A DNA stretch of 64,000 nucleotides, from positions 52,439,067 through 52,503,066 of the forward strand of contig OX359245.1 of NCBI GenBank assembly GCA_947179485.1, written 5' to 3'. The DNA is from Allacma fusca. Taxonomy: Eukaryota; Arthropoda; Collembola; Symphypleona; Sminthuridae. Position 1 is the first letter of the stretch. Each line of letters begins with the position of its first letter. Under the pieces are notes generated by a model that searched no databases, had not been told where the DNA came from, and saw only the letters and a list, made by a program, of their open reading frames with translations. The position numbers and the translations under genes were made by a program. Positions 1-11,716 of this stretch are shown one piece after another.

Positions 1-46
1 AATTGTATTCGAGAGTGCTATTAATGTCACGCTGACCACACGTTAG
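1..46 (+). CDS. U1: 3' end of a chemoreceptor-like gene (last exon, cut by window edge)
   Basis: Read from base 2, this encodes the last 14 residues of the array's receptor family (ending TLTTR) and then a TAG stop at 44-46. The same C-terminus closes U3, U6, U8 and U12, so this is the tail of exon 3 of a receptor lying mostly left of the window. The downstream sequence is collinear with the 3' flanks of U3 and U6. Nothing can be said about whether the rest of the gene is intact. Confidence 0.8.
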   Translation, partial: IVFESAINVTLTTR

Positions 47-858
47 GATCGGGGCTTAGTTGGCTTTTCCATCGTTTCCTCTCTTTGGTTTTACCATTTT
101 ATTTGCAGTATTCTAAAAGGGTGTGCTTGTACAGTGTCCCGCTTCTTGTGGGATGTGGTCACGGAAGTTCTGAGAACCTGAAGATTTTTCTGAAACGTTT
201 TAATATATCACTATATTAATACTTTTGGGCATTTCCTTGCTGAAGTTATGGTCTACGTGTGCATGTTTTTGTACAGCAACATTAAAATATATTCAGTTTC
301 CCTGTGATTTGGCTAATCACTTTCCAGATGCTTAAAAGGTTGTAAACGTTTTCAAATTAAAATTTTCAAGAAAGGTCCTTCATCAAAATATTTTGATTTT
401 TTATATAAGGATATTTTGTAGTGAATATAATGAAATATTATATCAAGGAGACATGCTAATATTAATTTTTGCCACGAAATAGTGTAACATTTAAATTTAT
501 TAATGCTCATAATATAATATGACTAATATTAAAAACATTTATAGACAAAGTTAATTCGCTAATGAAATTGTGTTTCCTTTTACTTGGTTGTGTTAATTTA
601 CTGAATTTAAGCTTTATCTCAAGCATTTGTATTTGACAATTAATTTTTGAGAAGTGAAAAAACAAATTCAATTCCCCACATACCAGCATACGTTCCCTTC
701 GTTCCTGAATTCTTATTGTACTGCTTATGTGAAGATGTTATTCTATTCCGCACAGCAATAAAAATTACATGTGCTTGCTGAAACCCAAAATTTGCTTTAA
801 CTTTGATGTAATTAAATCGTTCGTTTTAAAGTTTGACACACCGTTCATTCCACAAGTT
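47..858. other. 3' flank of U1, duplicated behind other receptor copies
   Basis: No gene is visible. The stretch is collinear with the sequence following U3 (7569-8800), U6 (21172-22080) and U8 (36499-37310): a short CT-rich start, then AT-rich DNA. It lacks the right half of the hairpin seen at 21355-21441. At about 858-870 the homology switches abruptly to sequence that elsewhere lies just inside intron 1, marking a recombination junction. Confidence 0.6.
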
Positions 859-1745
859 CCGCGTAAACACAAAAATGCAATCCCTGAGGGTGTTACGCAC
901 GAAGCTCATTGATCAAACATGTAATAAATCACTTTTATGCCAAGTGCTTTAAGTGAGTTTGCATTTGCAAATATTGTAGGGTTTAATTTGCGTAAGTTAA
1001 ATTAAGGTAACCGTTTTCAGCGTTACAGTAATTCCATCAGTAATTAATCATATTGCCGAAAGATGGAACGTGTCAATGGTAAGACTTATACCTCAATGTT
1101 AAATATCCTTGCAACGTTTTTGAATGAAAATGTTTGTCATATGTTTTTCATTATACAATCTACTGGTTATTGAATACTTACTGCACTGCTTGTGTGATAA
1201 ATTCTGTAAAATTATAAACTGGAACGTTTATAATTACCACATGGCATAAGAATTAGTTGTTTGATATAATCAAATTGTTCACTAAAACGACCTGATGTGC
1301 GCGTTCATTCTGGCAGTTGTCACAATTGCTCACCATTCAGTCGGAAATCAGGCTGATATCCATAGGGTTCAGCTCGCATTTGAAAGAGAATCGTGTGTAT
1401 GTCATTGAAGATTAATAGCAATAGAAAGCGAAACGGAAGATTGTTTTAATGGATTGTAAAACATTGTATATGTATGCAGTAAAATATTTTTGTTGCCACT
1501 TCATTCGTCAATATATTACGTACATATATAAATATTTACGTGCTGCAAACATTCCCTATCGCAACACTTGTTCGAGTGGCTCCGTAAATCTCAGCAACTT
1601 TATGAACGGTAATCTTTGAAAATATTTCGGAAATAGCGTTATACGACTACTTTTGACCGGAGTCCCGAGAATTATTAACATCATCGATTTCGGAGCCCGA
1701 ATCCATGCGTATGGGATGGAAAATATTATTCACGTTTTTTCACAA
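859..1745 (+). pseudogene. U2: receptor relic, intron 1 plus decayed exon 2
   Basis: About 859-1530 matches the start of receptor intron 1 (the bases following the exon 1 donor in U3, U6 and U10). About 1531-1745 matches exon 2 of the '2a' type, with stops and frame breaks. Exon 1 is missing because the 3' flank of U1 joins directly to intron 1. Exon 3 is missing because homology ends before the transposon at 1868. This is a dead copy left by recombination between units. Confidence 0.7.
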
Positions 1746-1867
1746 AGGTAGCAAAAATACTAATTATCACCAAGTTTTTACTAAGACAGGAAAAATTTAA
1801 AAACACTCAATTTCTAAGGCTCAATACAAGGTAGAAAATTCACAGTGAAAAAAAGCAAACCTGCACC

Positions 1868-3435
1868 CAGTGCTCGGACTGGGTACGGGTAATACTCGGG
1901 TAAATGGGTACGGGTACAGGTATGGGTACTACCCGGGTACACAAGTTGCATACTCGCAAGTACGCGGGTACTACCCGGGTACTTTTGATTTTAGGCAATA
2001 AAGTGGGTACAGGTACGGGTACGGGTATGGGTACTCACTCAGTGGCAATCGGGTAGTACCCAATGGGTACGGGTATCACTATGTAAAATGCCTGTACCCG
2101 TGGGTGCTGTACCCGAGTATTTTTGGGTACTTCAAGGGTTCCTGATGGGATGGAGAACTATGGCTAACAATAAGACCTACCAACCGTGGAGTTGCTTATT
2201 TCGTAGTATACAGATACTTGCTAAAGTATCAAGGAATCTAATAAAGAAATTGAGTGTATAGAGTCAGTGAAATCATCTGTTTATCGACTTAAATAGTGAA
2301 GCTCATCAACTAAGAATTTCAAGAGGGAGGTCAATTTTTCAGTGAGTTTCAATTTAATTAGCTTCATTGGGAGCGTAACATTTATTTGAAGACGTATTAC
2401 GAGATAAGATCGGAATAAATATACATTTATTAGCAGATCCATTTCTTAACGTTACAAGTACCCAGGGTTGTGGATTTGAAAACGCCAAGGCATTTTATGC
2501 AGGCAATTTGAGCATTTTCAATTCTGGGTATTTATGACACTGAGTATTTATTGAGGTGAATATTTATAACATTTTAGAATGAAAAATATCATTCCTTGCA
2601 CGCAATATTTATATTTCAGTCCCTTTGATTAATCTTGATAATTTTGATGTTAAAAGAACTTGACAGACATCTGAACTTGGCGTTCAAAACTTCCATGGGG
2701 TTGCATTTTAGTCCTATTTTGCCTGTATTTTTCGAAAATCTCCGTCTCGGGCTTCATAAATGAGAGAGACAGTTTACGAATGTTTGTTTTATAAAGCTGT
2801 AATATAAAATGAATATTCAATATTGCCTCCCACATTTATTTCCTGAAACCGCAATATTTGACTTGGAAAAATTATGATCAACTCAATTTTTTGGTATAAC
2901 ATTTTCTATACACAGAGTTCGATTAGCCGGAAAAAAATTGTTACTTGTTCTCCAAGTTGAAAAGCAAGTTATGGAGAGTTTAGTATTAAAGAATCCATCC
3001 CAATTCCAATTAGCGAGAACACATTTCATTTCATTCAGCAAGTTATTATTTTGGGGTAGTAGGATTTGAATTTCGTCACTGTTTATTAAAAAAATCCCAA
3101 AATGCCTTAAATAATTTTTTTTAAAATTCAAATAGCATGTCTTTAACGCCTAGGGAAAATTCCCAAAATCCCGGACACTTTTAATGGAGGTCAAAAAATT
3201 GACAACTTAAAATTTTTCAGCTGGCCGATGTCGTCGGGGATTTTAAATCGGCCAAACTTCCAGTACCCTAGTAATACCCGGGTACACACAATGGATACTC
3301 AGGTACGGGCACAGATTTTGGGTACATTACGGGTACGGGTAAATTGTGGGTACAGGTACAGCATTTTGTAGTACCCCATATTCGGGTACGGGTATGGGTA
3401 CGGGTACACGGTTTCTGTACCCAGTCCGAGCACTG
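1868..3435. mobile_element. hAT-like non-autonomous element with GGGTAC satellite ends
   Basis: The ends are perfect inverted repeats, CAGTGCTCGGACTGGGTAC at 1868-1886 and its complement at 3417-3435. Just inside each end are dense, imperfect copies of GGGTAC/GGGTACGGGTA (about 1880-2135 and 3266-3420). The CAGTG start is typical of hAT elements. The flanking 8-mers do not match, so the target duplication is either decayed or rearranged. The interior has no long reading frame. A stretch near 2935-3090 matches, in reverse, the fragment at about 16030-16200, so this family has other copies here. Confidence 0.7.
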
Positions 3436-3589
3436 CCAGTGTATTTTCTATATATTGGTTTCCTCTTAGACAATATTCCCGTTATAAGGGCACATTTAAA
3501 ATTTTCCTAGGATTAGATTTGCATTACATTGTAGTAAGATATAGTATCATCCCCATATATTGACAGGTACTTTGTCATCACTCAGGAAC

Positions 3590-4759
3590 CACTATATGAG
3601 AAATTCACTGTATTTACGTAGGTTTTAAACGTAGGCGAAATTGTTTCCTATTTAGGTCAGTAGGTCGCCACAAATGTATACGTTTTTGTAAGAAAGGAAA
3701 TTAGAAACAATAATAGTATTTAAACCAGTAGACGGGCAAAAAATTTTGCCCTATTTTAATAAAGAAATTTAGGAAGAATGGATCGCTACAAGCAAGCTGG
3801 TAAGCAATAGTGCGCGATAACTTGTGGGTTATGTGGCTTGTTGGTCTTGTGAAATAACCTTATTTTAGATCTAAGCAGTGGGAATTACAAAGCCAATAGG
3901 AAAATGTTACTGTTGCAATTCCACGAATTTATCTAAAAGCTCATTTCCAAATGGAATATACTCAGGTTTAACCAAACCAGTTACGTCATTGCTCAGCTAC
4001 AGTAAAGGCTAACTCTTACCAGAATCGCTTAACCTGCGTGTAATTATAATTTCTTGCTCAGTTTCGATCATATTTTAATGTTTACTTTGCGTCATTGCTC
4101 TGATAAGTCACTTCGAGTTTTGGTGTGGTTGCTTAAAGGATGTGGTATCCGTAGACGACGAAATTTAAAACTGCTTTATTCAGTACAATAACGTTTCAGC
4201 TAGTGGATCTACATACGACTCAAGTGCATTATTATATTAACAAATAGAAATTGTAAACGCTTTGAATCTCAGTTTAAAATTACCACGAAAGCTTCCAGAT
4301 TCGAATAATTCAAGTTATCCACATTACTACCTTTATTGCAAATAATTAGCGACGCAGTTCATAATTCTCTCCATCTGTGTTTAAAAAGTCGTAACACACC
4401 GTGCATATGTGACTAAAGTGGTCAATTTCTATATTGCTAATGCAGCTGATTCTATAGTGAAAATCTAATTTGTGGTTTGATTTAAAATTGAAAGAATCAG
4501 TCACCTATTCTTATTTTAGTGGAATGAATGCAACTAGGTTGGACTTTTAAGTGTAAGCAATGTAAGTAATCTTGTGCTCGCTCTTATTATGTAAACCAAC
4601 TGTGAAAAAGTCACCCTCCGTAGTGTCCGTACTGCGTATGGCCAGAAAAGAAAACTTGAACTCATTATACCACTGTTTCGGAACACGATCTCGGAAAATA
4701 CATTGGTTTGTAAACATTGTCAACGTAAAACAACTAATAATTCATTCATCTTGATTGAT
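3590..4759 (+). promoter_or_regulatory. Conserved 5' flank of receptor U3 (putative promoter region)
   Basis: There is no reading frame of note. From about 3640 the sequence aligns with the DNA upstream of U6 (17700-18662) and U10 (49250-50242). The best-preserved block lies around 3828-3905 and contains the shared string TCTAAGCAGTGG followed by AATTACAAA. Non-coding conservation at the same distance before three exon 1 copies suggests promoter or 5'-UTR content, though recent duplication alone could explain it. No TATA box or initiator could be assigned. Confidence 0.4.
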
Positions 4760-4799
4760 ATGGAAGGAACTATTCACAAAAGAAGCCGATCGCGCTGCG

Positions 4800-7568
4800 A
4801 TGACTATAGTTTTAAACCAATACAAGCAAATCATACATAAATATCATTTTAAGGAGACGAAGTTAGCATCGAATGCTATTGTCTCGTCAATAAATAGAGG
4901 AATAAAGTTCGCAAGATATTTCCAAGGCCACCCGTATACCTGGAACAATGAGACTGGTCGCGTTGAAAAGATCTCATTTGGCTGGAGTTACGTTTGGGTT
5001 TGCTTCAACATTCCATATGGTCTGGCGTACGTTTTCTTTGTGGTTGTTAGATTTGCGCAAATTAGCATTTTCACCGGGTGGTCTGTTGCCACTCGACTGT
5101 ATATGCCATTTGTTACTTCGGTTTACCTGATTTTCCCTATGGAGCAGCTCGAGTTGGTTTCTAAAGCTGCTGACTTCTGCACCTACCGGAATCTGGTCAC
5201 AAAATTCCTGAAATGTTTTGAAGGTAACACAAAGATACAATCCCTGAGGGTGTTTTGCACGAAACACATTGTTTATACATATAATAAATCACGTTTTTGC
5301 TACACTTTGTAAATATATTTGCATAAATATTGTAGGGTTTAGTATACGTAAGTTAATTAAAGGTTACCGCTTTCAGCATTACAGTAAAACCAATAGTAAT
5401 TAATTACAAGTACTATGGAACGTTTCAACGATACGATTTAACATTCAATGTTGAAAATACCTAAACCCACACGTTTTTCATTATACATTCTACTGGTTAT
5501 TGAATAGTTACAGCCCTACATTTGTGGGCATGTAATTCTGGAGAATTATAGATTGAAACGTTTATATTGACTACACAGTATACAATTTACATGATTTGAT
5601 ATTTTTTAATCTCTAAAAACTAATTGATGCGCAGGTTCATCCTGACAGTTTTCACATCTTGTCACCATATGACCGGAAATCAGGTTGATGGACACAACTA
5701 TCTTCGTTTTTAAAAAGAAATCGTGAATGCGCCCTTGAATAATTTTAGTATAGCAATCTAAATGGGCCTAAATAGGTGCCCGGTTGGCAAAAATGCTTTA
5801 ATCGAATGTGCACATGTGTATAGTAAAATGTTTTTGTTACCGTTTCTTTAACCGATGCGTATGTATGCATATAGATAAGTACGTTCTGCAAACATTACCT
5901 GTCGCAAAACTTGTTGGGGTGGCTACGTACATCTCAGCAGCTACATGGTCATTAATCCTTATAGATATAACGGGAATAACGTTATGCACCTACTTAGTTA
6001 CTAGTTTTTAAACATCATTGATTTTACAACCAAAGCGCATGCATACGAGACGGAAAATATTAATCTTATGCAATTTGTTGTAAGACCTGCTAAATGCAAT
6101 ATTTCTAATATGATTCAGGTCATCCAGGATAAACTTACAACTTCATTAACTTATACTACCCTGTATTTTCCCAATAACTGCGCTACACTATTATAAGTAC
6201 TAAATTGTTGCTCAGTGCCTCCTCCGGGCATGTCCGTACGGACATATTTAATAGCTCCACCAAAAGGTTACAAAATTTCATACAAAGTAATGTGAAAGTA
6301 ATTTCTGAAAACATTTTACCTGAGATTGTAAAATGAACACATAATCATACTAAACACTTCCTCACTTATTTAAACGCTGATTGATCATAATTTAAGAAGA
6401 TTATTTTAGAAAGAGTAATTTAAGATTTGTCTTACAATACGGCTAAGAAAATGCAAATCACTGATGAAGTCCACCATATTTGCATGTATGTTAAATAATT
6501 ACTATTCTAGTACTTTTCTGATATTGAACCCTTAAATCGGTAGACTTTTCACTTTCTAATTGTTTACTGAAAAGCATTCGGGATATCTGTATCGGAAGTA
6601 GTCGTAAGAACTACACAACCACATCGGTAGTTACATAGAATTTCGATTAAATTCACCCGTCATTAATTGTTGTGCACTCGTGTTCTTTAGAAGCGTACGT
6701 GTTACCAACAGCGCCCATACCAAAACTTGTTCGAGTGGCTCCATGTGTCTCAGCAGCTATTTGGGCAGTCGCTATAAATATAACTGGAATTACATTATGC
6801 GCCTACTTTCGACCCGAGTCACCAAAATTTTTAACATCATTGATCTCGGAACCTGAGTCCATGCAAATTGGATGGAAAATATTATTCACATTTTTCAAAT
6901 TTTACTTTCTCTGCGTGTTATGTCACTCTGGAGACTTCATTGGGCAGTGTATTTGTGGGCTGCTGTTCCCAATTTTGGAAATCGTTCCGGAACTGAGGTA
7001 CAAACAATTTTTAAACGGAACACGACTAGATGTGTCATTTACAAAAATTTGTCGGGCTCAGTACTTTGTTGTTATTAATCGTAACAGTTCCCGGGATTGT
7101 AAGCTAACAGCAGACGAACTGCGAACACCTGAACAGATGATAAAGATCTACAAACACCTCAATCGCATCATATCCCTTTACAACCAATGCCTATCAACAT
7201 TCTTGATGTCAATACAAGAACTCACCGTTTTTCTCGTCGTCGCTTCTTTTTCGGGGATGTTATTGGTCCATGGATTACTGTCAATTGTACTTGTTTTAGT
7301 AGGTTTGGACATGCTTTTGTCAGTTTTCACTATTGTTTATTTTTTAGCAGAATGCAACCATCGCTCTACTAATTTGTTGAAGCAATGGAAATACCAGGTA
7401 CTAAGCGCCGATTGGGAGAATAGAGCATGGTTGAGAAGGACTATTCGAGCAACACCAAGCTTAAAGATTTATATGGGCAATTTGTTTTATTACGACAAAT
7501 TTCTACAGCTCACCTTATTCAGAATTGTATTCGAGAGTGCCAATAATGTCACACTGACCACACGTTAG
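4800..7568 (+). CDS. U3: candidate chemosensory seven-TM receptor (three exons)
   Basis: The exons are 4800-5223, 6691-6997 and 7088-7568, giving about 403 aa. Intron 1 is phase 1 (GAAG/GTAACA to TTTAG/AAGCG) and intron 2 is phase 2 (CTGAG/GTACAA to AACAG/TTCCC). The product has hydrophobic segments near the middle of exon 1, in exon 2 and repeatedly in exon 3, and ends in the family tail YYDKFLQL...TLTTR. It fits an arthropod gustatory/odorant-type receptor of the plasma membrane, but I see no diagnostic motif that proves the family. The N-terminus is odd. The ATG aligned with U6's start (4760) runs into TAA because of a 2-bp deletion near 4840, so the open frame can only start at ATG 4800 in a frame unused elsewhere in the family. 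Intron 2 is 90 nt with no stop in frame. Confidence 0.65.
5875..6062 (+). pseudogene. Vestigial exon '2a' inside intron 1 of U3
   Basis: After a usable-looking acceptor (TATAG) comes sequence closely matching the only exon 2 of U10 (51378 onward) and U12, through the TM3 region. It then hits stops and loses homology before the donor. The working exon 2 of U3 ('2b') lies 0.6 kb further on at 6691. This is a decayed duplicate of exon 2 sitting where a mutually exclusive alternative exon would sit. Confidence 0.65.
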
Positions 7569-9032
7569 GCTTAGTTGGCCTTTCCATCATTTCCTGTCTT
7601 TGGTTTTAACAATTTATTTGTAGTAATATAAAAGGGTGTGCTTGTAAAGTGTCCCGCGTCTTTTGGAGATTGGTCACGGAAGTTCTAATTGTAAGAACCT
7701 GAAGATTTTTCCGGAGCATTTTACTTGTCCACTAAGTTAATATTTGTGGGCATATCGTCTCTGAAGAGGCAAAATGGTCTACGTGTGCATGCTTTTGCAA
7801 AGTACATAAGTTAAGTACATAAGGCGCATAAGTCAAACTCGGCAACATCGAAACTTATTCAGTTTACCTGTAGTTTAGCAAATCACTTTCCACATTTTTA
7901 AAAAGTTGTAAATATTTTCAAACTAAAATTTGCTAAAAAGGATCTTCATCAAAATGGTTGTTAAAACACAGATATTTTGTAGTGAATGTAGGGAACTATT
8001 ATATCAAGGAGACGGGCCATCATTAATTTTTGCAACATTTGAATTTATTAGGAATGCATATAAAAGTGACTAATATTACAAACATTCGCTGAGATTTACT
8101 TTCCCGGCCATAAAACTACCTACCACCAACCTAATAAAGAAGCACTATAATACATATGTTATTTCCACCAAGCTATCTCCTACAACTAACCTACCACCAA
8201 CCTACCACCCTACCAAACCAACATCCCCTACCAACATAAACTACAAACATACCCTACCACCGTACCCTTCCAACATACCTTACCACCGTACCCTTCCAAC
8301 ATACCCTACCACCGTACCCTACCAACATACCCCCATAACCTACCACCAACGGATCTAGGCTTGGTGGTTGGTTGGTGGTAGGATGGTGGTAGGTTGGTGG
8401 TAGGTATTTTTGTGGCCGGGAAAGTAAAACTCAGCCCAAACATTTGTAGACAAATTTATTTCACAAAATAAATTGTGTTTCCTTTCACTTGGTTGGGGTA
8501 ATTTACTGAATTTCAGCTTTTTCACAAAAATTTTTATTTGACAATCAATTTGTGAGGTATCTAAGTGAAAAACAATTTTAATTTCCCACATATGTACCAG
8601 CATACGTTCTCTTCGTTATTAAATTCTTATTGCACTGCTTATGTGAGCCTGTTATCCTAGTCTGCACAACAATAAAAATTACATGTGCTTGCTGAAGCTC
8701 AAAATTTTCTTCAACTTTGATGTAATTAAATCGTCCGTTTTAAAATTTGACATGCCGTTCATTCTTCCAGTTCAGCGTAAACACTGTTCAACCAGAAATC
8801 AGATACATGGACATATGTTGTTTCGTTTCAACTCGCCTCTAAAAAGCAATTGTATATATGCACGTCTTTGCAGATTGATAGTATGTAGCAGTAGGATAAT
8901 GCCGTAGTTATAGTGTTCGTGGTAGAATGTGTAACTGAGAATGATGTTGAGCTGGACGCTTCGTGTTTGATGTAAAACTCAACAAGGAAATTAAGATTTT
9001 ATTTCTCTTAAAATTGGCAGAGTGACGGCAGG
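7569..9032. other. 3' flank of U3, non-coding
   Basis: No gene is seen. It is collinear with the 3' flank of U6 (21172-22200) except for the 350-bp MITE at 8087-8436. The flank starts CT-rich, continues AT-rich, and contains an imperfect version of the CATATCGT hairpin around 7751-7800. Confidence 0.5.
8087..8436. mobile_element. 350-bp hAT-like MITE with CTACCACC repeats
   Basis: The inverted ends pair GCTGAG(A/T)TTTACTTTCCCG on the left with its complement on the right. They are flanked by a perfect 8-bp duplication, CAAACATT (8079-8086 and 8437-8444), which is the hAT signature. The paralogous flank of U6 (near 21725) carries the unfilled site. The interior is mostly variants of CCTACCAC and ACCCTACCACCGT, with no coding capacity. 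It inserted after the U3/U6 duplication. Confidence 0.85.
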
Positions 9033-9424
9033 CAGGGGTCGGATTTTTGTAAATCTCCCTGGAAGATAATTTCTGAACTTCCCTGCTGACTATAATCTCC
9101 CTGCTGGTAGGTCCTCAACGATTTCAAAAATCCCTGCTGAAAAAAAGGACAACAATTTTGACAATCCCTGTTGACAAAAAAAATCCCTTACACGACGTTA
9201 AATCCCTGCCAAATTAGGCCAATCAAGCCGAAAATCCCTATTGCCTTAACAAATTTCCCTGAAACCCGTCAACAAATTTGAAAATCTCTGCCAAAACAAA
9301 GGTCAACGATTTTAAAAATCCCTGTTCGTAAAAATAAATCACTTCCCTTTGAGATTTTCCCTCCCAGAAATATTTTTTCCCTGGGAAGAATCTTCCCGTC
9401 TTCCTGCAAAAATCCGACCCCTGA
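9033..9424. mobile_element. hAT-like MITE with ATCCCTG repeats (392 bp)
   Basis: The inverted ends are CAGGGGTCGGATTTTTG and its complement, flanked by ACGGCAGG and ATGGCAGG (7 of 8 match). The interior repeats AAATCCCTG roughly every 25-35 bp, with a spacer of the type 'TCAACGATTTGAA'. Relatives occur at 11412-11716, 16640-16760, 23767-24085, 31957-32230 and 53631-53862, so this is the most numerous small family in the window. Confidence 0.8.
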
Positions 9425-10079
9425 TGGCAGGAAGGAATTGGAAAGAATGCTTACCGATTCTGAAACTCCTTAGCCTTTTATAGCTGAGTTTCCTTCAATA
9501 ATTTAATAAGCTGAAAACCTTGTATACAATGATACAGCAATAATTTAAGGTTATATACATAATCAAAGAAACGGAATGACCTTAATTAAAATATTTACAA
9601 TATTTCAGGTTAGGGTGAGACAGGGAAAAGGTACCCATCAACGGGCCATTAAACCTGTCCTTCTTTATTATAAATAACTGGAATTAAAATATGCAAATTA
9701 AGTTACATTGAGCCAAGTTACTAACAATAAGTAGGCTCTTATTTTCATTAGTTAAGTACAAAATACAAGCAACTCAATCTAAATATTCTTGACTTGCAAT
9801 GGGATATTCAGCTTCAAATGTATCTACAACGTAGAAGATTTGATGGTAATTATTTACGTAAATAAAATTCAATATATTCATTGATATTTCCCAAAAAAAC
9901 ATTAGGAGTACTTTGGAATCGCATAAAGTGGCATACAATATCTACACAAAGTGTTGCGGACAACACAATAAGCATCCTAATTTTATTCAAGCAAGCGTAA
10001 ACATATAGGGGAGATAAATTTTAATGAAATGCAGAACGCTGTATGTGCAGCAAATATTTTGGTTGCTATTTCATTCAGT
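9425..10079. other. AT-rich non-coding stretch between a MITE and relic U4
   Basis: No reading frame above background and no repeat structure stood out. The right end (from about 10000) begins to align with the DNA before relic U7 at 22200. Confidence 0.5.
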
Positions 10080-10855
10080 AGGTACAAATGCGCTGCAATC
10101 AGCCGCCATTCCAAATCAGTGTTTATAAATATAACGGGGATAACGCTATGCGCCTACTTTTGACTGGAGTCACAGAAGTTTTTAACATCATAGGTTTGGG
10201 AATCTGAGTCAATGCGAATTGGATAAAAAATATTATTCAAATTTTTTCAGTTCTGCTTTTTGTGTTTATTGTGTCATTCAGGAGATTACGAGAAATACCA
10301 GTTTCTAATTACCGGTATGGACGATATAGCTTGAGTTGAAAAGGTATTTTTTTAAGGCATGCTTACTATGTAAACATCCCCAAACCTCGATACAACATTT
10401 AATTGTAGATTGTTCCAAACTACAAAACTTAAGGGTCAAGCACAATTTAAGGCAAGAACATGAAACCTCAGAAAGAACTCTCGAAAATCTGTTGTGTAGC
10501 TCTAACCCAATTATACTAAGCAACCTTTATTATATGTGTCTGGACATCAGTGCTATAATTACAAAAAACCTCAAGAAATAACTGAAAAGGATACTGAAAA
10601 GAAGAAAAAATTGTGACAATATGTATATCAAATAATTATAGTAATCGCAAATTATTGTAAAATTATAAGTGTACTTTTGTGCATGAGCAGACTCAGAAAC
10701 ACAAAAAACATACATACATACATACAAAAGGTATTTTTGAGCAACACCAAGTTTGAAGATCGGATTGAATATGGGCGATTTGTTTTAAAATGATAAATTT
10801 GTACAACTATACGTATTCAAAATCATATCCGAAAGTGTCATTAATGTCAAAGTTA
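10080..10855 (+). pseudogene. U4: receptor relic with exon 2 fused to exon 3, split by a LINE
   Basis: About 10080-10282 is decayed exon 2. At 'GGAGATTACGAGAAATACCAG' (10280-10300) it jumps straight into late exon 3, skipping the end of exon 2, intron 2 and the first two thirds of exon 3. Exon 3 homology continues to 10338, is interrupted by the LINE tail at 10352-10725, and resumes at 10726-10855 up to the conserved C-terminal region. Multiple stops are present. The same fusion point occurs in U7 and U9. Confidence 0.75.
10352..10725 (+). mobile_element. 5'-truncated non-LTR retrotransposon, 3' end with (CATA)n tail
   Basis: A 13-bp duplication, AAAAGGTATTTTT, flanks the insert (10339-10351 and 10726-10738). 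The insert ends in CATACATACATAC at about 10709-10725. The open frame through 10581 resembles the C-terminus of the LINE at 43259-44323: a CLLC...H...C knuckle followed by an ENLLCSSNP-like segment. Both 3' UTRs also share a GTGCATGAGC/GTGTATGAGC and AAACACAA ending. It is a truncated copy of the same family, landed inside a receptor relic. Confidence 0.8.
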
Positions 10856-11411
10856 AACGGGCTTTACGTACATTACACAAACAATTACACGTTAGCTATA
10901 AAAGACATACACAATAAACATTAACAATAATGAATTGTATTTCGTTTCTCTTTACAATTAGCAAATTAAAATTGTAAGTTTGCATAATGTAATTCTAACA
11001 TTGTAAGGCATTATAAAATTAACGATGCCTTTACGAATGCTTCAATTCAAAGGTTATGGTCCGAAAATAAATGTTTGCTTTGAAAAGAAAAAATCCAATC
11101 CAGTTTAATTGGAATATATTGAATTATTATTCGTTTTAATTTGAAAATCAAATTTTGGAATAAAATCTTTCAATAACTATCATCCCACGGATTTCGGAGC
11201 TCGAGTTGTGTATGTCATAGAAATACTCCTTAAAATATTCGTTTCGGTTAAACTGATATTTACCATCCATGGAGGTATTTTGATGAAATCTGGATAACTT
11301 TTGCTTTACAAGAGCCTCCTAACAAAAGCATCTCTAAATGGAGGAACATGTTACTTGTATAACCCAATATGATCGAAACGTTGAGAAACTCTTCTTAGGT
11401 ATAAAGCAACC

Positions 11412-11716
11412 AGAGGTGGGATTTTTGCAAATCTCCCTAGAAGATCATTACTGAATTTTCCTACTGAGTCTTATGTTCCTTCAGTGATCCTTTGAAATCA
11501 TTAATGATTTTAAAGATCTTTGGCAAACAAGGACAACCAATCTAAAAATCCCTGTTTGCTTTACAAACTTCCCTGAAACATGCCAACAGATTTGAAAATC
11601 CTTGTCAAAAAATGCAAACTAACTTTAAAATCCCTGTTCTAAAAACCAAACCCTTTGACTTTGAGATTTTCCCTGCCAGAAATAATTTTTCCGTCTTCCC
11701 ACAAAAATCCGACACC
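11412..11716. mobile_element. Diverged ATCCCTG-type hAT MITE
   Basis: It starts CAGAGGTGGGATTTTTG and ends with the complement-like CAAAAATCCGACACCTG. The interior has spaced AAATCCCTG copies as in 9033-9424. A collinear copy at 23767-24085 lies in the same position relative to relic U7, so this insertion predates duplication of the unit. The target duplication is no longer clear. Confidence 0.65.

Noticed and set aside
1880..2135. Telomeric or interstitial satellite made of GGGTAC
   Set aside because: The arrays lie just inside perfect inverted ends of discrete elements and appear as mirrored pairs, so they belong to transposons, not telomeres.
4974..5267. 97-codon minus-strand frame opposite exon 1 of U3
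   Set aside because: It is a shadow of the conserved receptor exon. Similar shadows occur at 18749 and 58200, opposite the other copies.
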